NCBI GenBank assembly: GCA_964585305.1
Contig: CAZPDM010000013.1
Coordinates: 4,143 to 68,142 of the forward strand
Direction: 5' to 3'
Length of the DNA: 64,000 nt
From: CAZPDM01 sp964585305
Lineage (GTDB): Bacteria > Planctomycetota > Uabimicrobiia > Uabimicrobiales > JABWCH01
Both the position numbers and the translations under genes were made by a program. The first letter of the stretch is position 1. Each line of letters starts with the position of its first letter. The notes under the pieces were generated by a model. It was given only the letters and a program-made list of their open reading frames with translations, searched no databases and was not told the origin of the DNA. Shown here piece after piece: positions 36,247 through 45,349 of this stretch.

Positions 36247-37158
36247 ATGAGAAATTATCTTACTGGAATTCAAGTAGTAAATTGCACATCCTTAGAAGAT
36301 GCCCTAAAAATAATGGCACAACCTACTCCACCAACTCCTTTAGCAGGTGGAACGGATATTATGGTCAATCTAAATTTTAAAAAATTATCCGATGGTATTT
36401 ATCTAAATTTACACAGTATTCCTGAACTTAAGAAAAATATTCGTATTACAAATAATGAAATTATTCTTTCAGCATTGACTACTTATACAGATGTAATCTA
36501 TCATTCTTTTTTTCAAAATAAATATATTATTTTACCACAGGCTGCTGCTTCAGTTGGTTCAATGGGAATCCAAACCCGCGGAACTTGGGCTGGGAATATT
36601 ATGAATGCTTCCCCTGCCGCGGATGGAGTTCCTGCATTGATGGTATATGATGCCCAGATAGTTTTGATTTCTCAAAAGGGAGAAAGAATTATTCCTCTTT
36701 GCGAATTTTACCAGGGATATAAAAAAATGCAAAGGCTTCCAGATGAGTTAATCAAAGAAATCCGAATTCCTATTGTTGAGAATACAGGTTTTCAATATTT
36801 TCGCAAAGTTGGCGAACGTAAAGCACAAGCAATTGCAAAAGTAACATTAGCGGCAAGAATTGTATTAGATCAAGAAGGTCGCGTTCAAAATAGCAGATTT
36901 ATTTTCGGCAGTGTAATGCCATATAGTTATAGAATGTTAAATTTAGAAAAAATATTAGCCAATCGTTCTATTCACACAGAATTAGTTAGACAAGCAGTAG
37001 ATGTTGTAGCTTACGATTTAAAACCTATCACCGATATTCGTTCAACAGCACATTATCGCCTTCGTGTAGCACAAAATCTTGTAGAAGAATTTTTGAATCA
37101 GACTTTGGAAAAATATAAATTTAGTACAGCAGAAACCCGAAGGATTCATTCTGTTTAG
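36247..37158 (+). CDS. FAD-binding subunit of a molybdenum hydroxylase (CoxM/XdhB-like)
   Basis: The 303-residue protein has the FAD loop PLAGGTDIMVNLN (about residues 31-43) and the second FAD motif IQTRGTWAGNIMNASPAADGVPALM near 109-133, both hallmarks of the FAD_binding_5 fold. The C-terminal CO-dehydrogenase flavoprotein domain is also present. It passes electrons from FeS clusters to the final acceptor. The ATG at 36247 follows AGGAAA; a TTG at 36226 would add seven residues. The upstream gene is its FeS partner. Confidence 0.9.
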   Translation: MRNYLTGIQVVNCTSLEDALKIMAQPTPPTPLAGGTDIMVNLNFKKLSDGIYLNLHSIPELKKNIRITNNEIILSALTTYTDVIYHSFFQNKYIILPQAAASVGSMGIQTRGTWAGNIMNASPAADGVPALMVYDAQIVLISQKGERIIPLCEFYQGYKKMQRLPDELIKEIRIPIVENTGFQYFRKVGERKAQAIAKVTLAARIVLDQEGRVQNSRFIFGSVMPYSYRMLNLEKILANRSIHTELVRQAVDVVAYDLKPITDIRSTAHYRLRVAQNLVEEFLNQTLEKYKFSTAETRRIHSV

Positions 37159-37198
37159 TCAAGAGTTAAAGACTTCGGAATTTTCTTGCCGAAATTCT

Positions 37199-37241
37199 AA
37201 TAAATTTGCGCTGCTTGTTAATCAAACAGCGCAAATTTATT
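37199..37241 (+). terminator. Long hairpin between the CoxM-like and LRV genes
   Basis: AATAAATTTGCGCTG and CAGCGCAAATTTATT form a perfect 15-bp stem with a 13-base loop that can pair further (TTG/CAA). No T tract follows, and it ends 26 bp before the LRV start codon, so it may terminate weakly, stabilise RNA or affect the LRV message. Confidence 0.55.
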
Positions 37242-37267
37242 GGTCTATCAATAAATAGGAGACTGCT

Positions 37268-38482
37268 ATGCAGCATATCTTTTCTAGATATATTCTTTTG
37301 TATATTCTTATTATTTGCAATATAGTAGGTTGCAGTTACTTTAATGTTATAGAACGAAGGAATGATGCTATCAATCCAGCAACTCCTCCTGAAGAGCTAA
37401 TGAAACTTGCGAAAGATCGCGATATGTCTGTTCGCATTAAAGTAGCACAAAATGATAATGCTACAGGTGATATTTTAGCTGTATTAGCAGTGGATGAAGA
37501 CGAATATGTTCGTGAAGCAACAGCCAGCCATCCTAATATAAATACAGAATCCTTAGCTTTGATGGCGGCGGCTTCAGATATTACTCCAGAAATAAAATTG
37601 GCGATTGCTAGTAATCCTAATACGGATCGAAAAACTTTAGAAAAATTAGCAGAAGAAGCTGATCCTGAAATTAGAACAAAAGTAGCAGCCCATAATAATA
37701 TTTCTTTAGAACTTTTAACAAAATTGGCTGAAGATGGTGAACCTTCTGTACGTGAACAAGTAGCATATCATGTTGATGTAACTCCAGAAATATTAGCAAA
37801 ATTATCAGAAGATAGTAGTATTTGGGTTCGTACAGCTGTGGCAAAAAATCCTAAAGCAACATTGCTTACTTTACAAAAATTATCTCAAGATCCAGATATT
37901 GGAATTCGAAGAGCTATTTTATATGCAAAACGTGAATATGTAAAAAGAGAAGACGCATCAGGAAAAGATTTAGCTTTATTAGTAAATGATTCCGATGATG
38001 AAATTCGAATTTCTATTGCACGACATTCTAATACGCCAGAAAATATATTAGCTATTTTAGCTAATGATAGCAGTCCTTTTGTGCGGGAATCAATTGCTGC
38101 AAATCCACGCACTCCTTTAGAATACCTAGAAAAATTAACATTAGATCGTAATTCTAGTGTTCGTAGTCAAGCCTTAGCAAATCCCAATATTTCACCCAAG
38201 GCTACAAAAGATTATAAATTAGAAGGTGTTGACTATCGTTATGGATTAGCTGCTAATCCTAACACAATACCCCAAATATTATCCGAACTCGTTTTTGATT
38301 ATCAAAAAAAAGTAAGATTGGCTGTTGCTAAGAATCCTAATACTCCTAGAGCAGCACTTGCACAATTAGCATTAGATTCTGAAAATGAAATTCGAGCTGC
38401 TGCTATGGCAAATCCAAATATTCCTAGTCTAGAGCGTATTCAAGAAGAAGCAAAACAATTTCGAGTATCACAAGGAAAATAG
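37268..38482 (+). CDS. Lipoprotein with leucine-rich repeat variant (LRV) repeats
   Basis: The 404-residue protein starts with a hydrophobic signal ending in a lipobox (IVGC, Cys about residue 23). It then has about fourteen 24-residue LRV-type units, for example PNTPRAALAQLALDSENEIRAAAMA, with a recurrent (A/S)xxPN(T/I)...L..LA.D.d..VR pattern. LRV repeats form a right-handed superhelix of helices and usually bind proteins. The lipid anchor puts it in the periplasm, on the inner or outer membrane. It heads a set with the TPR protein and the binding-protein lipoprotein. Confidence 0.85.
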   Translation: MQHIFSRYILLYILIICNIVGCSYFNVIERRNDAINPATPPEELMKLAKDRDMSVRIKVAQNDNATGDILAVLAVDEDEYVREATASHPNINTESLALMAAASDITPEIKLAIASNPNTDRKTLEKLAEEADPEIRTKVAAHNNISLELLTKLAEDGEPSVREQVAYHVDVTPEILAKLSEDSSIWVRTAVAKNPKATLLTLQKLSQDPDIGIRRAILYAKREYVKREDASGKDLALLVNDSDDEIRISIARHSNTPENILAILANDSSPFVRESIAANPRTPLEYLEKLTLDRNSSVRSQALANPNISPKATKDYKLEGVDYRYGLAANPNTIPQILSELVFDYQKKVRLAVAKNPNTPRAALAQLALDSENEIRAAAMANPNIPSLERIQEEAKQFRVSQGK

Positions 38483-38509
38483 ATTTTTATAGAATTTGGA
38501 GAATATTTT

Positions 38510-39604
38510 ATGAGAGGATATGTAAGTTTAGTATTTTTTCTTGGTATATATTTTTTTATATCAAGCAAGCTCATTTTAGGCGATACTATTTTTTTTCAAA
38601 ATGGAACAATGCGTTCGAATTTAACAGTAAAACAAGATCAATATGATAAAATTATTTATGATACGGAAAATGTTCTCAATATTACCATTTCAAATCATAT
38701 TGTTACAAGAATTGAATATTCAGATGCTCCAGGCGTTTATATCGATGGTCAAAATGCTTTACTCAGAGCAGATTATTCTGCTGCAACAAAAGCAATGGCG
38801 GATGCTATTGAAATTGCTAAAAAGCCTCCCTTGATAAGAGATTGGATTAAACATTATGCTTTATTTTATCAAGCTCGTGCATATCATGGATGGGCAGAAC
38901 GCATACGCGATAATTCTAAATTTCAACAAGCAATTGAATATTATCAAAAAACATTGGAATCCGATGAAAAAGGCCATTTTGTTTTGGAATGCTACTGGCA
39001 AAAAGCTAATATTTATATTAAACTTAAACAATATGACCAAGCTACAACAGAACTAAAAAAACTTAGCAATATTACACAAAATTTAGATTCCAAGGATTTA
39101 TGGCAATTTCGTATTGTTTTTTTGCAGGGGCATCTTGCTAAGGCAAAAGGAAATTTTGACGATGCAATAGAACAATATACAGAAGCTAGAAAAATTGCTA
39201 TTGCACAAAAAAGAAGTTATGATATGCAGGAAGCCATTTTAGCTATTGGCGAAGTTTATATTATTCAAAAAGATTTTTCTAAAGCCGAAAATTATTTTAG
39301 TAAACTCATTCAAGAATACCCTGGCCAAAAAGAAATAGAAGCAGGAATAAAAAATGGCTTAGCATGGTGTTCTTTTCATCAAAAAAATTATGATAAAGCT
39401 CGCACATTGGCCTTGGACGTATTTTTAAAATATCCACAAGTTGTTCAACAACAACCAATGGCTTTATATATTTTGGCAAGATGTTATGAAAAAATCTCTA
39501 AGTCTGCCCCAAGCACAGATTCTCCTAGCCAAATTTATTATGATTGGCTGAAAACTTCTTACCCCGATAGCGAATGGGCTAAAAAAATTGGCATAGAAGA
39601 TTAA
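38510..39604 (+). CDS. Secreted or membrane-anchored TPR protein
   Basis: The 364-residue protein has an N-terminal hydrophobic signal (residues 3-24). A short beta-rich segment (FFQNGTMRSNLTVKQ...) follows, then TPR units from about 85 to 345 with the usual A/L/Y spacing (for example FQQAIEYYQKTLESDEKGHFV and FDDAIEQYTEARKIAIAQ). TPRs bind peptides or other proteins. It lies 27 bp after the LRV gene and 2 bp before the binding-protein gene, suggesting one operon of periplasmic proteins. No specific partner can be named. Confidence 0.8.
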   Translation: MRGYVSLVFFLGIYFFISSKLILGDTIFFQNGTMRSNLTVKQDQYDKIIYDTENVLNITISNHIVTRIEYSDAPGVYIDGQNALLRADYSAATKAMADAIEIAKKPPLIRDWIKHYALFYQARAYHGWAERIRDNSKFQQAIEYYQKTLESDEKGHFVLECYWQKANIYIKLKQYDQATTELKKLSNITQNLDSKDLWQFRIVFLQGHLAKAKGNFDDAIEQYTEARKIAIAQKRSYDMQEAILAIGEVYIIQKDFSKAENYFSKLIQEYPGQKEIEAGIKNGLAWCSFHQKNYDKARTLALDVFLKYPQVVQQQPMALYILARCYEKISKSAPSTDSPSQIYYDWLKTSYPDSEWAKKIGIED

Positions 39605-39606
39605 AA

Positions 39607-40542
39607 ATGATAAGAAGAAACTATATTTTGGGAATACTGATTTTAGTTATTTTACTTGGATGTTCACCATCTGAAAAATTTTCTGACAAGGAAAACAATT
39701 CCAAATCATCATTACAAATCTCTATAGAAATAGATAAATATCCCATTACTATAAAAGATGATCGTGAAAAATTGATTGCAATTCGAAGACCTCCTGAAAA
39801 AATTGTGATTGTTGGAAATTGGATGTATTTAGAAATTTTACTTGATTTAGATGCAGGGAATCGTATTATAGGAATTCCAGATACTAAAGAAACATTGCCT
39901 ATTTTTCATGCAAAAAATGTTGGTAATGTTTGGCAGCCAAATATAGAAATTATTACTTCCTTGCAACCAGATTTAATTTTAGGTGGATATGGGGAAGTGC
40001 GACAAACCTTAGAATCTTTGGGATTTACTACATTAAATATCGGACAAAAAGATGGCTACTTATATAAAATAGAAGACATTTTTTCTCTGATTCTCTCATT
40101 AAGCCAAGTTCTATATGGTAACGTAGAAAAAGGAAGCATACTTGTTCATAAAATTAAACAAGAAATTACAAAGTATGATAAATTCCTTTTAGGAAAAAAA
40201 ACTCCATCTGTTGCAATTCTTTATGCAACAGGACAAAACCGTCCGGTATATGTTTGTGGTTCCCAAACAATAGAAAATGAAATTGTTGTACGTGCTGGAG
40301 GAAAAAATGCTTTTGCCGATATTTCTGGAGGATGTGAGTTAAGTTTTGAAACTTTACTCTTGCGAAATCCAGAAATTATTTTAACTGATCCACAACAAAT
40401 TCAAATTTTAAAAGAACATCCTTTATTACAAACACTGTCAGCAATAAAAAATAAAAAGATATATTCGGTTTCTTCAAATCAATGGGTTTCTTCTCGTGTT
40501 GGACAAACCTTTCAAAAAGTTGTCAAACTCATACATCAATAA
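39607..40542 (+). CDS. BtuF/FepB-like substrate-binding lipoprotein
   Basis: The 311-residue protein has a lipoprotein signal with lipobox LLGC (Cys about 19). The remainder matches the TroA/BtuF superfamily: PPEKIVIVG near 60, VWQPNIEIITSLQPDLILGG near 112, a long linker helix, and a second lobe with LRNPEIILTD. Members bind cobalamin, ferric siderophores or haem for an ABC importer. No permease or ATPase is adjacent, so it either works with distant partners or has another role alongside the LRV and TPR proteins. Confidence 0.85.
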   Translation: MIRRNYILGILILVILLGCSPSEKFSDKENNSKSSLQISIEIDKYPITIKDDREKLIAIRRPPEKIVIVGNWMYLEILLDLDAGNRIIGIPDTKETLPIFHAKNVGNVWQPNIEIITSLQPDLILGGYGEVRQTLESLGFTTLNIGQKDGYLYKIEDIFSLILSLSQVLYGNVEKGSILVHKIKQEITKYDKFLLGKKTPSVAILYATGQNRPVYVCGSQTIENEIVVRAGGKNAFADISGGCELSFETLLLRNPEIILTDPQQIQILKEHPLLQTLSAIKNKKIYSVSSNQWVSSRVGQTFQKVVKLIHQ

Positions 40543-40676
40543 CTCTGCTCTAAACAGTAGATGAAAATTTCCTCAAACTCTTAACAAGTTAAAATTAATA
40601 GATATAGAAACAGTGATAGACTGTTGTAAATGATTCAAATAATTTGATTTTGTAACATATCGAAAGGAGTATTTCC

Positions 40677-41282
40677 TTGAAAAATACCCTTGTAATTTTA
40701 TTAATATTTTTGTTTTCGAATACAATTTTTGCCGCAAGCATTTCTTTGCAAGTAATTTCCGCTGGATATGATACCAGTGGCTATCCTGGTGGAGTTGCAC
40801 GACTTTATGTAGATGGCGTAGATTACTCCAAAAACGGTCGTGGTATCAATATCGTAGTCATTGATAAAACTTATGGAAATGTTGTAAGCAGCGTAGTTTT
40901 TGACACATATTTAAGCACAACTGCCTCAGCAAATATGGTAACATTTATCAATAATATTGCTGCTGGAAATATTGTAATTGCAGCAGTAAAAGATGAAGCG
41001 ACAGACAATATCACTTCTACTGCTATAAACGCTTTGAAAACCCTTGGTGCAAGTAGTTTTGCTCCAGGGTACCGCGGTTCTTGGGCTTTTATTGGCGAAA
41101 AGGGATTAGCAGCAGGGGCAGGATTACAAGATACCGATCCTCGTTATGGTGCAGCTAGTACCTTATCAAAAACAGTTGAACTTATGATTCCTGAACCTGG
41201 TACATATTTTTTATGTTTAATTAGTTTAGTTTTTGTAACATATCATAGAAAAAAAAGAAATTTATTTGTCATAAAGGAGTAA
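40677..41282 (+). CDS. Secreted ILEI/FAM3-domain protein with PEP-CTERM tail, first copy
   Basis: The 201-residue protein starts at a TTG behind GAAAGGAG and has a signal peptide (residues 1-20, ending IFAAS). Residues of about 22-165 look like the ILEI/FAM3 domain known from animal cytokine-like FAM3 proteins and some glycan-linked proteins: SKNGRGINIVVIDK, VVFDTY, IAAVKDEATDN, and the end motif YRGSWAFIGEKGLAAG. The C-terminus is PEPGTYFLCLISLVFVTYH then RKKR, a PEP-CTERM sorting signal normally processed by exosortase. Adjacent paralogue at 41286. Location after processing: cell surface or matrix. Confidence 0.75.
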   Translation: MKNTLVILLIFLFSNTIFAASISLQVISAGYDTSGYPGGVARLYVDGVDYSKNGRGINIVVIDKTYGNVVSSVVFDTYLSTTASANMVTFINNIAAGNIVIAAVKDEATDNITSTAINALKTLGASSFAPGYRGSWAFIGEKGLAAGAGLQDTDPRYGAASTLSKTVELMIPEPGTYFLCLISLVFVTYHRKKRNLFVIKE

Positions 41283-41285
41283 CCA

Positions 41286-41882
41286 TTGAAAAATATTATG
41301 ATATTTTTATTTCTTTTATGCTTCTTTATAACTCCATCCTTTGCTATTAGTATTTCTGTTGAAGTTCTTTCAGCCGGTTGGGAAGATCCTGGTTTTTATC
41401 CAGGTGGTGGAGTTAGAATTTCTGTCAATGGTGTTGACTATGCTGCACACGGTAGAGGTGTAAATATTGTAGTCATCGACCAATTTTCTGGCAATGTATT
41501 AAATAGTGTTGTCTTTGATACCTGCGGAAACACTTCAGCTTCGGCTAGTATGGCTAATTATATTAGCAATATTGCGACAGGAAGAATTGTTCTTGCTGCT
41601 GTACAAGATGAAGCCTATCAATATATGTATAGCGATGGTGTAAATGCTTTGAAAACACTTGGAGCTAGCAGTTTTAACCAAGGCTATCGCGGTTCTTGGG
41701 CTCTTATTGGAGCTAAAGGTTTGGCCACAGGAACGGGGTTGCAAGTTAGTGCAGTACGTGGCACTGGGCCAAGTACCTTATCTAAAATTATAGAATTAAA
41801 TACTCCTGAACCTGGTACATATTTTTTATGTTTAATTAGTTTAATTTTTGTAACATATCATAGAAAAAAAAGAAATAAATAG
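41286..41882 (+). CDS. Secreted ILEI/FAM3-domain protein with PEP-CTERM tail, second copy
   Basis: The 198-residue paralogue of the preceding gene starts at a TTG behind AAAGGAG. It has a signal peptide ending about residue 20, the same ILEI-like landmarks (AHGRGVNIVVIDQ, VVFDTCG, LAAVQDEAYQ, YRGSWALIGAKGLATG), and the same PEP-CTERM tail. The 72-base stretch coding the tail is identical to the first copy except for one base, while the domain has diverged. The gap between the copies is three bases, so they are co-translated. Function beyond surface display is unknown. Confidence 0.75.
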   Translation: MKNIMIFLFLLCFFITPSFAISISVEVLSAGWEDPGFYPGGGVRISVNGVDYAAHGRGVNIVVIDQFSGNVLNSVVFDTCGNTSASASMANYISNIATGRIVLAAVQDEAYQYMYSDGVNALKTLGASSFNQGYRGSWALIGAKGLATGTGLQVSAVRGTGPSTLSKIIELNTPEPGTYFLCLISLIFVTYHRKKRNK

Positions 41883-41920
41883 AGCGTGAAATACACGTCT
41901 AAAGAACATATAGGAATAGT

Positions 41921-43333
41921 ATGGTAAATTTTTTTTCTTGTTTGCTATTTATATTTATTTTTTGTCCAATATTTACTTTTTCTCAACAAATAAATAAATC
42001 CAACAACATCGCCGAAAGCAATAATAAAGAAGTTAATCAAGTTATTATACGCGATCCATTTTTAGAAGATTTACAAAAACGATCTTTTTTGTATTTTTGG
42101 GAATTAGCAAATACAGAAAACGGTTTGATTCCAGATCGTTATCCTACGCCATCATTTTGTAGCATTGCTGCAGTAGGATTTGGCCTGGCAGCATATATTG
42201 TTGGAGTAGAACGTCAATGGATAACTAGAGAGCAAGCTGCGGAAAGAGTACTCATTACACTAAAATTTTTTTTTAGATCATCACAAAATTCCAATCCAAT
42301 AGCTACAGGCTATCAAGGATTTTATTATCATTTTTTGGATATGCAAACTGGGCTAAGGTATAAAAATGTAGAACTTTCTACTATTGATACTACACTATTT
42401 ATAGCTGGCGTACGTTGTGTTGCAAATTATTTTAATGACAGTACTAATCCTATTGAAATGGAAGTCCAAAAACTTGCAGAAAACCTTTACCATCGCATCA
42501 ATTGGCAATGGTTTTATCAAAAAAATAATACTATAAGTATGGGATGGCATCCTGAAAGTGGTTTTATACAAAGTAATTGGCACGGATATAATGAAGCAAT
42601 GATTTTGTATATTCTTGCTTTAGGTTCAACAACATATCCAATTTCAAATGTTTCATGGGAAACCTGGTGTAAAACATACACTTGGGAAAATTTTTCTGGC
42701 TATGCTCATATTAATTTTTCTCCTTTATTTGGCCATCAATATTCACATATTTTTATTGATTTTAATGGCATTCAAGATAAGTACATGCGTGAAAAGAAAA
42801 GCGATTATTTTGAAAATTCCAGACAAGCAACATATTCCAATCGTCAGTATTGCATAGATAATCCCAATGATTTCGTTGGATATAGCAAAGATATTTGGGG
42901 ACTTACTGCATCTGATGGTCCAAATAAAACAGCATTATATAAAGATAAACTTGTAAATTTTAATGGATATTGGGCGCGTGGTGCAAGTATTCTGGAAATT
43001 TGTGATGATGGAACAATTGCACCAACTGCTGCAGGTGGGGCAATTCCTTTTGCGCCGGAAATTTGTATTCCTTGTTTAAAGAGCATCCATGCCAAATATA
43101 AAGATCGTATTTGGGGAAAATATGGCTTTTATGATGCCTTTAATTTAAGTTGTAGTAAAGAAGGGTGGTTTGATCCTGATTATTTAGGTATTGATGTTGG
43201 CCCAATCGTTTTGATGATTGAAAATTATTATACCGGGTTAATTTGGGAATTGATGAAAAAAGATCGCTATATTGTTGCAGGTTTAAAAAAGGCTGGCTTT
43301 CAGGGAGGCTGGCTAGAAGATGAAAAAAAATAA
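41921..43333 (+). CDS. Secreted glucoamylase-family (PF10091/GH144-like) hydrolase
   Basis: The 470-residue protein has a signal peptide (residues 1-21, ending TFSQ). The catalytic region of about 45-465 shows the landmarks of this (alpha/alpha)6 family: LQKRSFLYFWELANTENGLIPDR near 49-71, STIDTTLFIAG near 151, MGWHPESGFIQSNWHGYNEAMILYILALG near 207-235, and GPIVLMIENY near the end. Related proteins are beta-1,2-glucanases and other glycan hydrolases, so the name glucoamylase may be misleading. It follows the ILEI pair by 38 bp and may be in the same unit. Confidence 0.85.
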   Translation: MVNFFSCLLFIFIFCPIFTFSQQINKSNNIAESNNKEVNQVIIRDPFLEDLQKRSFLYFWELANTENGLIPDRYPTPSFCSIAAVGFGLAAYIVGVERQWITREQAAERVLITLKFFFRSSQNSNPIATGYQGFYYHFLDMQTGLRYKNVELSTIDTTLFIAGVRCVANYFNDSTNPIEMEVQKLAENLYHRINWQWFYQKNNTISMGWHPESGFIQSNWHGYNEAMILYILALGSTTYPISNVSWETWCKTYTWENFSGYAHINFSPLFGHQYSHIFIDFNGIQDKYMREKKSDYFENSRQATYSNRQYCIDNPNDFVGYSKDIWGLTASDGPNKTALYKDKLVNFNGYWARGASILEICDDGTIAPTAAGGAIPFAPEICIPCLKSIHAKYKDRIWGKYGFYDAFNLSCSKEGWFDPDYLGIDVGPIVLMIENYYTGLIWELMKKDRYIVAGLKKAGFQGGWLEDEKK

Positions 43334-43364
43334 GTCATTTTAAATTATTTTATTAGGAATTGCT

Positions 43365-45038
43365 ATGCCCACATATCAGTATATTTATACTATGAAGGGA
43401 GTCAGTAAAAATTATCCAAATAAAACTGTACTCCAAAATATTTGGCTTTCGTTTTATCCAGGAGCTAAAATAGGCGTTATTGGTGATAATGGAGCAGGAA
43501 AAAGTACACTTTTGCGTATTATGGCAGGAATAGATAAAGAATTTGACGGCGAAGCACAACCTGCTACTGGCATTAAAATTGGCTACCTTCCACAAGAGCC
43601 ACAATTGAACATGGAAAAGAATGTTCTGGAAAATATTATGGAAGGTGTAGCAGAAAAACAAGCTATTTTGCAACGTTTTGAAGAAGTTGGAAATCTTATG
43701 GGCGAACCAATTAGTGAAGAAGAAATGAACAAGCTCGTAGATGAACAGGCTAAACTTCAAGAAACAATTGACGCTCAAAATCTTTGGGATTTAGAACGAG
43801 AAATAGAAATTGCTATGGATGCCTTGAGATGCCCTTCAGGTGATAGCAAAGTTTCGACCTTATCTGGCGGCGAAAAACGTCGTGTTGCAATTTGCCGTTT
43901 ATTACTTTCCCACCCTGATATGCTACTTTTAGATGAACCAACAAATCATCTTGACGCAGAGTCTGTGGCATGGCTGGAAAGATTTTTACGAGAATATACC
44001 AGCACCGTAATTATTGTTACACATGATCGTTATTTCCTGGATAATGTAACAGAATGGATACTAGAACTTGAAAATGGCCGTGGAATTCCCTGGAAAGCAA
44101 ACTATTCTTCTTGGCTTGCACAAAAAGAAGAAAAACTTCGTGAATCCGAAAAGCAAAGCTCAGATCGTAGTAAACAAATTGAACGCGAATTGGAATGGGT
44201 TCGCCAATCTCCAAGAGGGCGTCAAGCAAAAAGCAAAGCTCGTATTAAAGCCTATGAAGATTTGCTACGACAAAATCAGGATAAGTTGCCAGGACCAGCT
44301 CAAATTGTCATTCCAGCCGGCCCACGTTTAGGAAACTTAGTTGTTCAAGGTGAATCTTTAACAAAATGGTATGGTGATAGAATTATCTTTGAGAACTTCA
44401 ATTTTTCTTTACCTCCAGGCGGTATCATTGGTGTAATTGGACCGAATGGCGCAGGGAAAACTACGCTTATCCGTTTGATTACTGGCCAAGAAAAACCTGA
44501 TCGAGGAAGTTTGCGAATAGGCGATACAGTAAAGATGGCATACTTGGATCAATCTCGTGAAACATTACATGATGAAAATAGTGTTTGGCAAGAAATTTCT
44601 GATGGACAAGATGAAATCAAATTAGGAACTCGTACAGTAAAAAGTCGCGCATATTGTGCATCATTTAACTTTCGCGGGCCAGACCAACAAAAATTAGTAG
44701 GGAAGTTATCTGGTGGCGAACGGAACCGTTTACATCTTGCTAAGATGATGAAAGAAGGAGCAAATTTGATTTTGCTTGATGAACCAACAAACGATCTTGA
44801 TATTGAGACCTTGCGCACTTTGGAAGATGCTGTCTTAGAGTTTGCAGGATGTGCAGTTGTTGTTAGCCATGATCGTTGGTTTTTAGATCGTATTGCTACG
44901 CATATTATTGCTTTTGAAGGCGAAAGCCAAGTTCGTTGGTTTGAAGGCAACTATGCTTTATATGAAGAAGATCTCAAACGGAGCAAAGGAGAAGGCTATC
45001 AACCTCATCGAATCAAATATAGAAAGTTATTAAGATAA
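43365..45038 (+). CDS. ettA: Energy-dependent translational throttle protein EttA (ABC-F)
   Basis: The 557-residue protein has two ABC ATPase domains joined by the ABC-F linker. Walker A motifs are GDNGAGKST near 38 and GPNGAGKTT near 358; signatures are LSGGEKRR and LSGGERNR. The EttA-type arm (NVLENIMEGVAEKQAILQRFEEVGNLMGEPI) is present, as is the RQSPRGRQAKSKARIKAYEDLL linker. EttA binds the ribosomal E site and gates entry into elongation according to ATP/ADP level. There is no membrane domain. A strong terminator follows. Confidence 0.95.
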   Translation: MPTYQYIYTMKGVSKNYPNKTVLQNIWLSFYPGAKIGVIGDNGAGKSTLLRIMAGIDKEFDGEAQPATGIKIGYLPQEPQLNMEKNVLENIMEGVAEKQAILQRFEEVGNLMGEPISEEEMNKLVDEQAKLQETIDAQNLWDLEREIEIAMDALRCPSGDSKVSTLSGGEKRRVAICRLLLSHPDMLLLDEPTNHLDAESVAWLERFLREYTSTVIIVTHDRYFLDNVTEWILELENGRGIPWKANYSSWLAQKEEKLRESEKQSSDRSKQIERELEWVRQSPRGRQAKSKARIKAYEDLLRQNQDKLPGPAQIVIPAGPRLGNLVVQGESLTKWYGDRIIFENFNFSLPPGGIIGVIGPNGAGKTTLIRLITGQEKPDRGSLRIGDTVKMAYLDQSRETLHDENSVWQEISDGQDEIKLGTRTVKSRAYCASFNFRGPDQQKLVGKLSGGERNRLHLAKMMKEGANLILLDEPTNDLDIETLRTLEDAVLEFAGCAVVVSHDRWFLDRIATHIIAFEGESQVRWFEGNYALYEEDLKRSKGEGYQPHRIKYRKLLR

Positions 45039-45040
45039 TA

Positions 45041-45084
45041 AAAAACGATCAGTTTTTATAAATCTAAAAACTGATCGTTTTTTT
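45041..45084 (+). terminator. Intrinsic terminator of ettA
   Basis: AAAAACGATCAGTTTTTA and TAAAAACTGATCGTTTTT form a very long perfect stem followed by more Ts. Confidence 0.95.
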
Positions 45085-45213
45085 GTTTTCTCTGTTCTGC
45101 TTACTTACCCTTTTTTTTGGGGAATAGTACTATATGCCAAGCCATGTTGAGAAAGACAACGTTTAAATAAACATCGTTGTTGTTAAATGAAAAAATGTGA
45201 AAAAATATTTTCG

Positions 45214-45242
45214 TTGAATTAAAAATTTTTTTATGATATAAT
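45214..45242 (+). promoter_or_regulatory. Sigma-70-type promoter for manA
   Basis: TTGAAT (45214-45219) and TATAAT (45237-45242) are 17 bp apart, about 108 bp upstream of manA. It lies in the 311-bp gap 45039-45349, which otherwise holds only the ettA terminator and a long 5' leader. Confidence 0.7.
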
Positions 45243-45349
45243 TATCATGATAAAAATATTTGCTAAGAAAAATTTAGTGTTGGAGACATTTAGTAGTATT
45301 ATTTTATAATAGGAGCATTGCTCTATCTAGCTCTATTGGGAAAGTTTTT

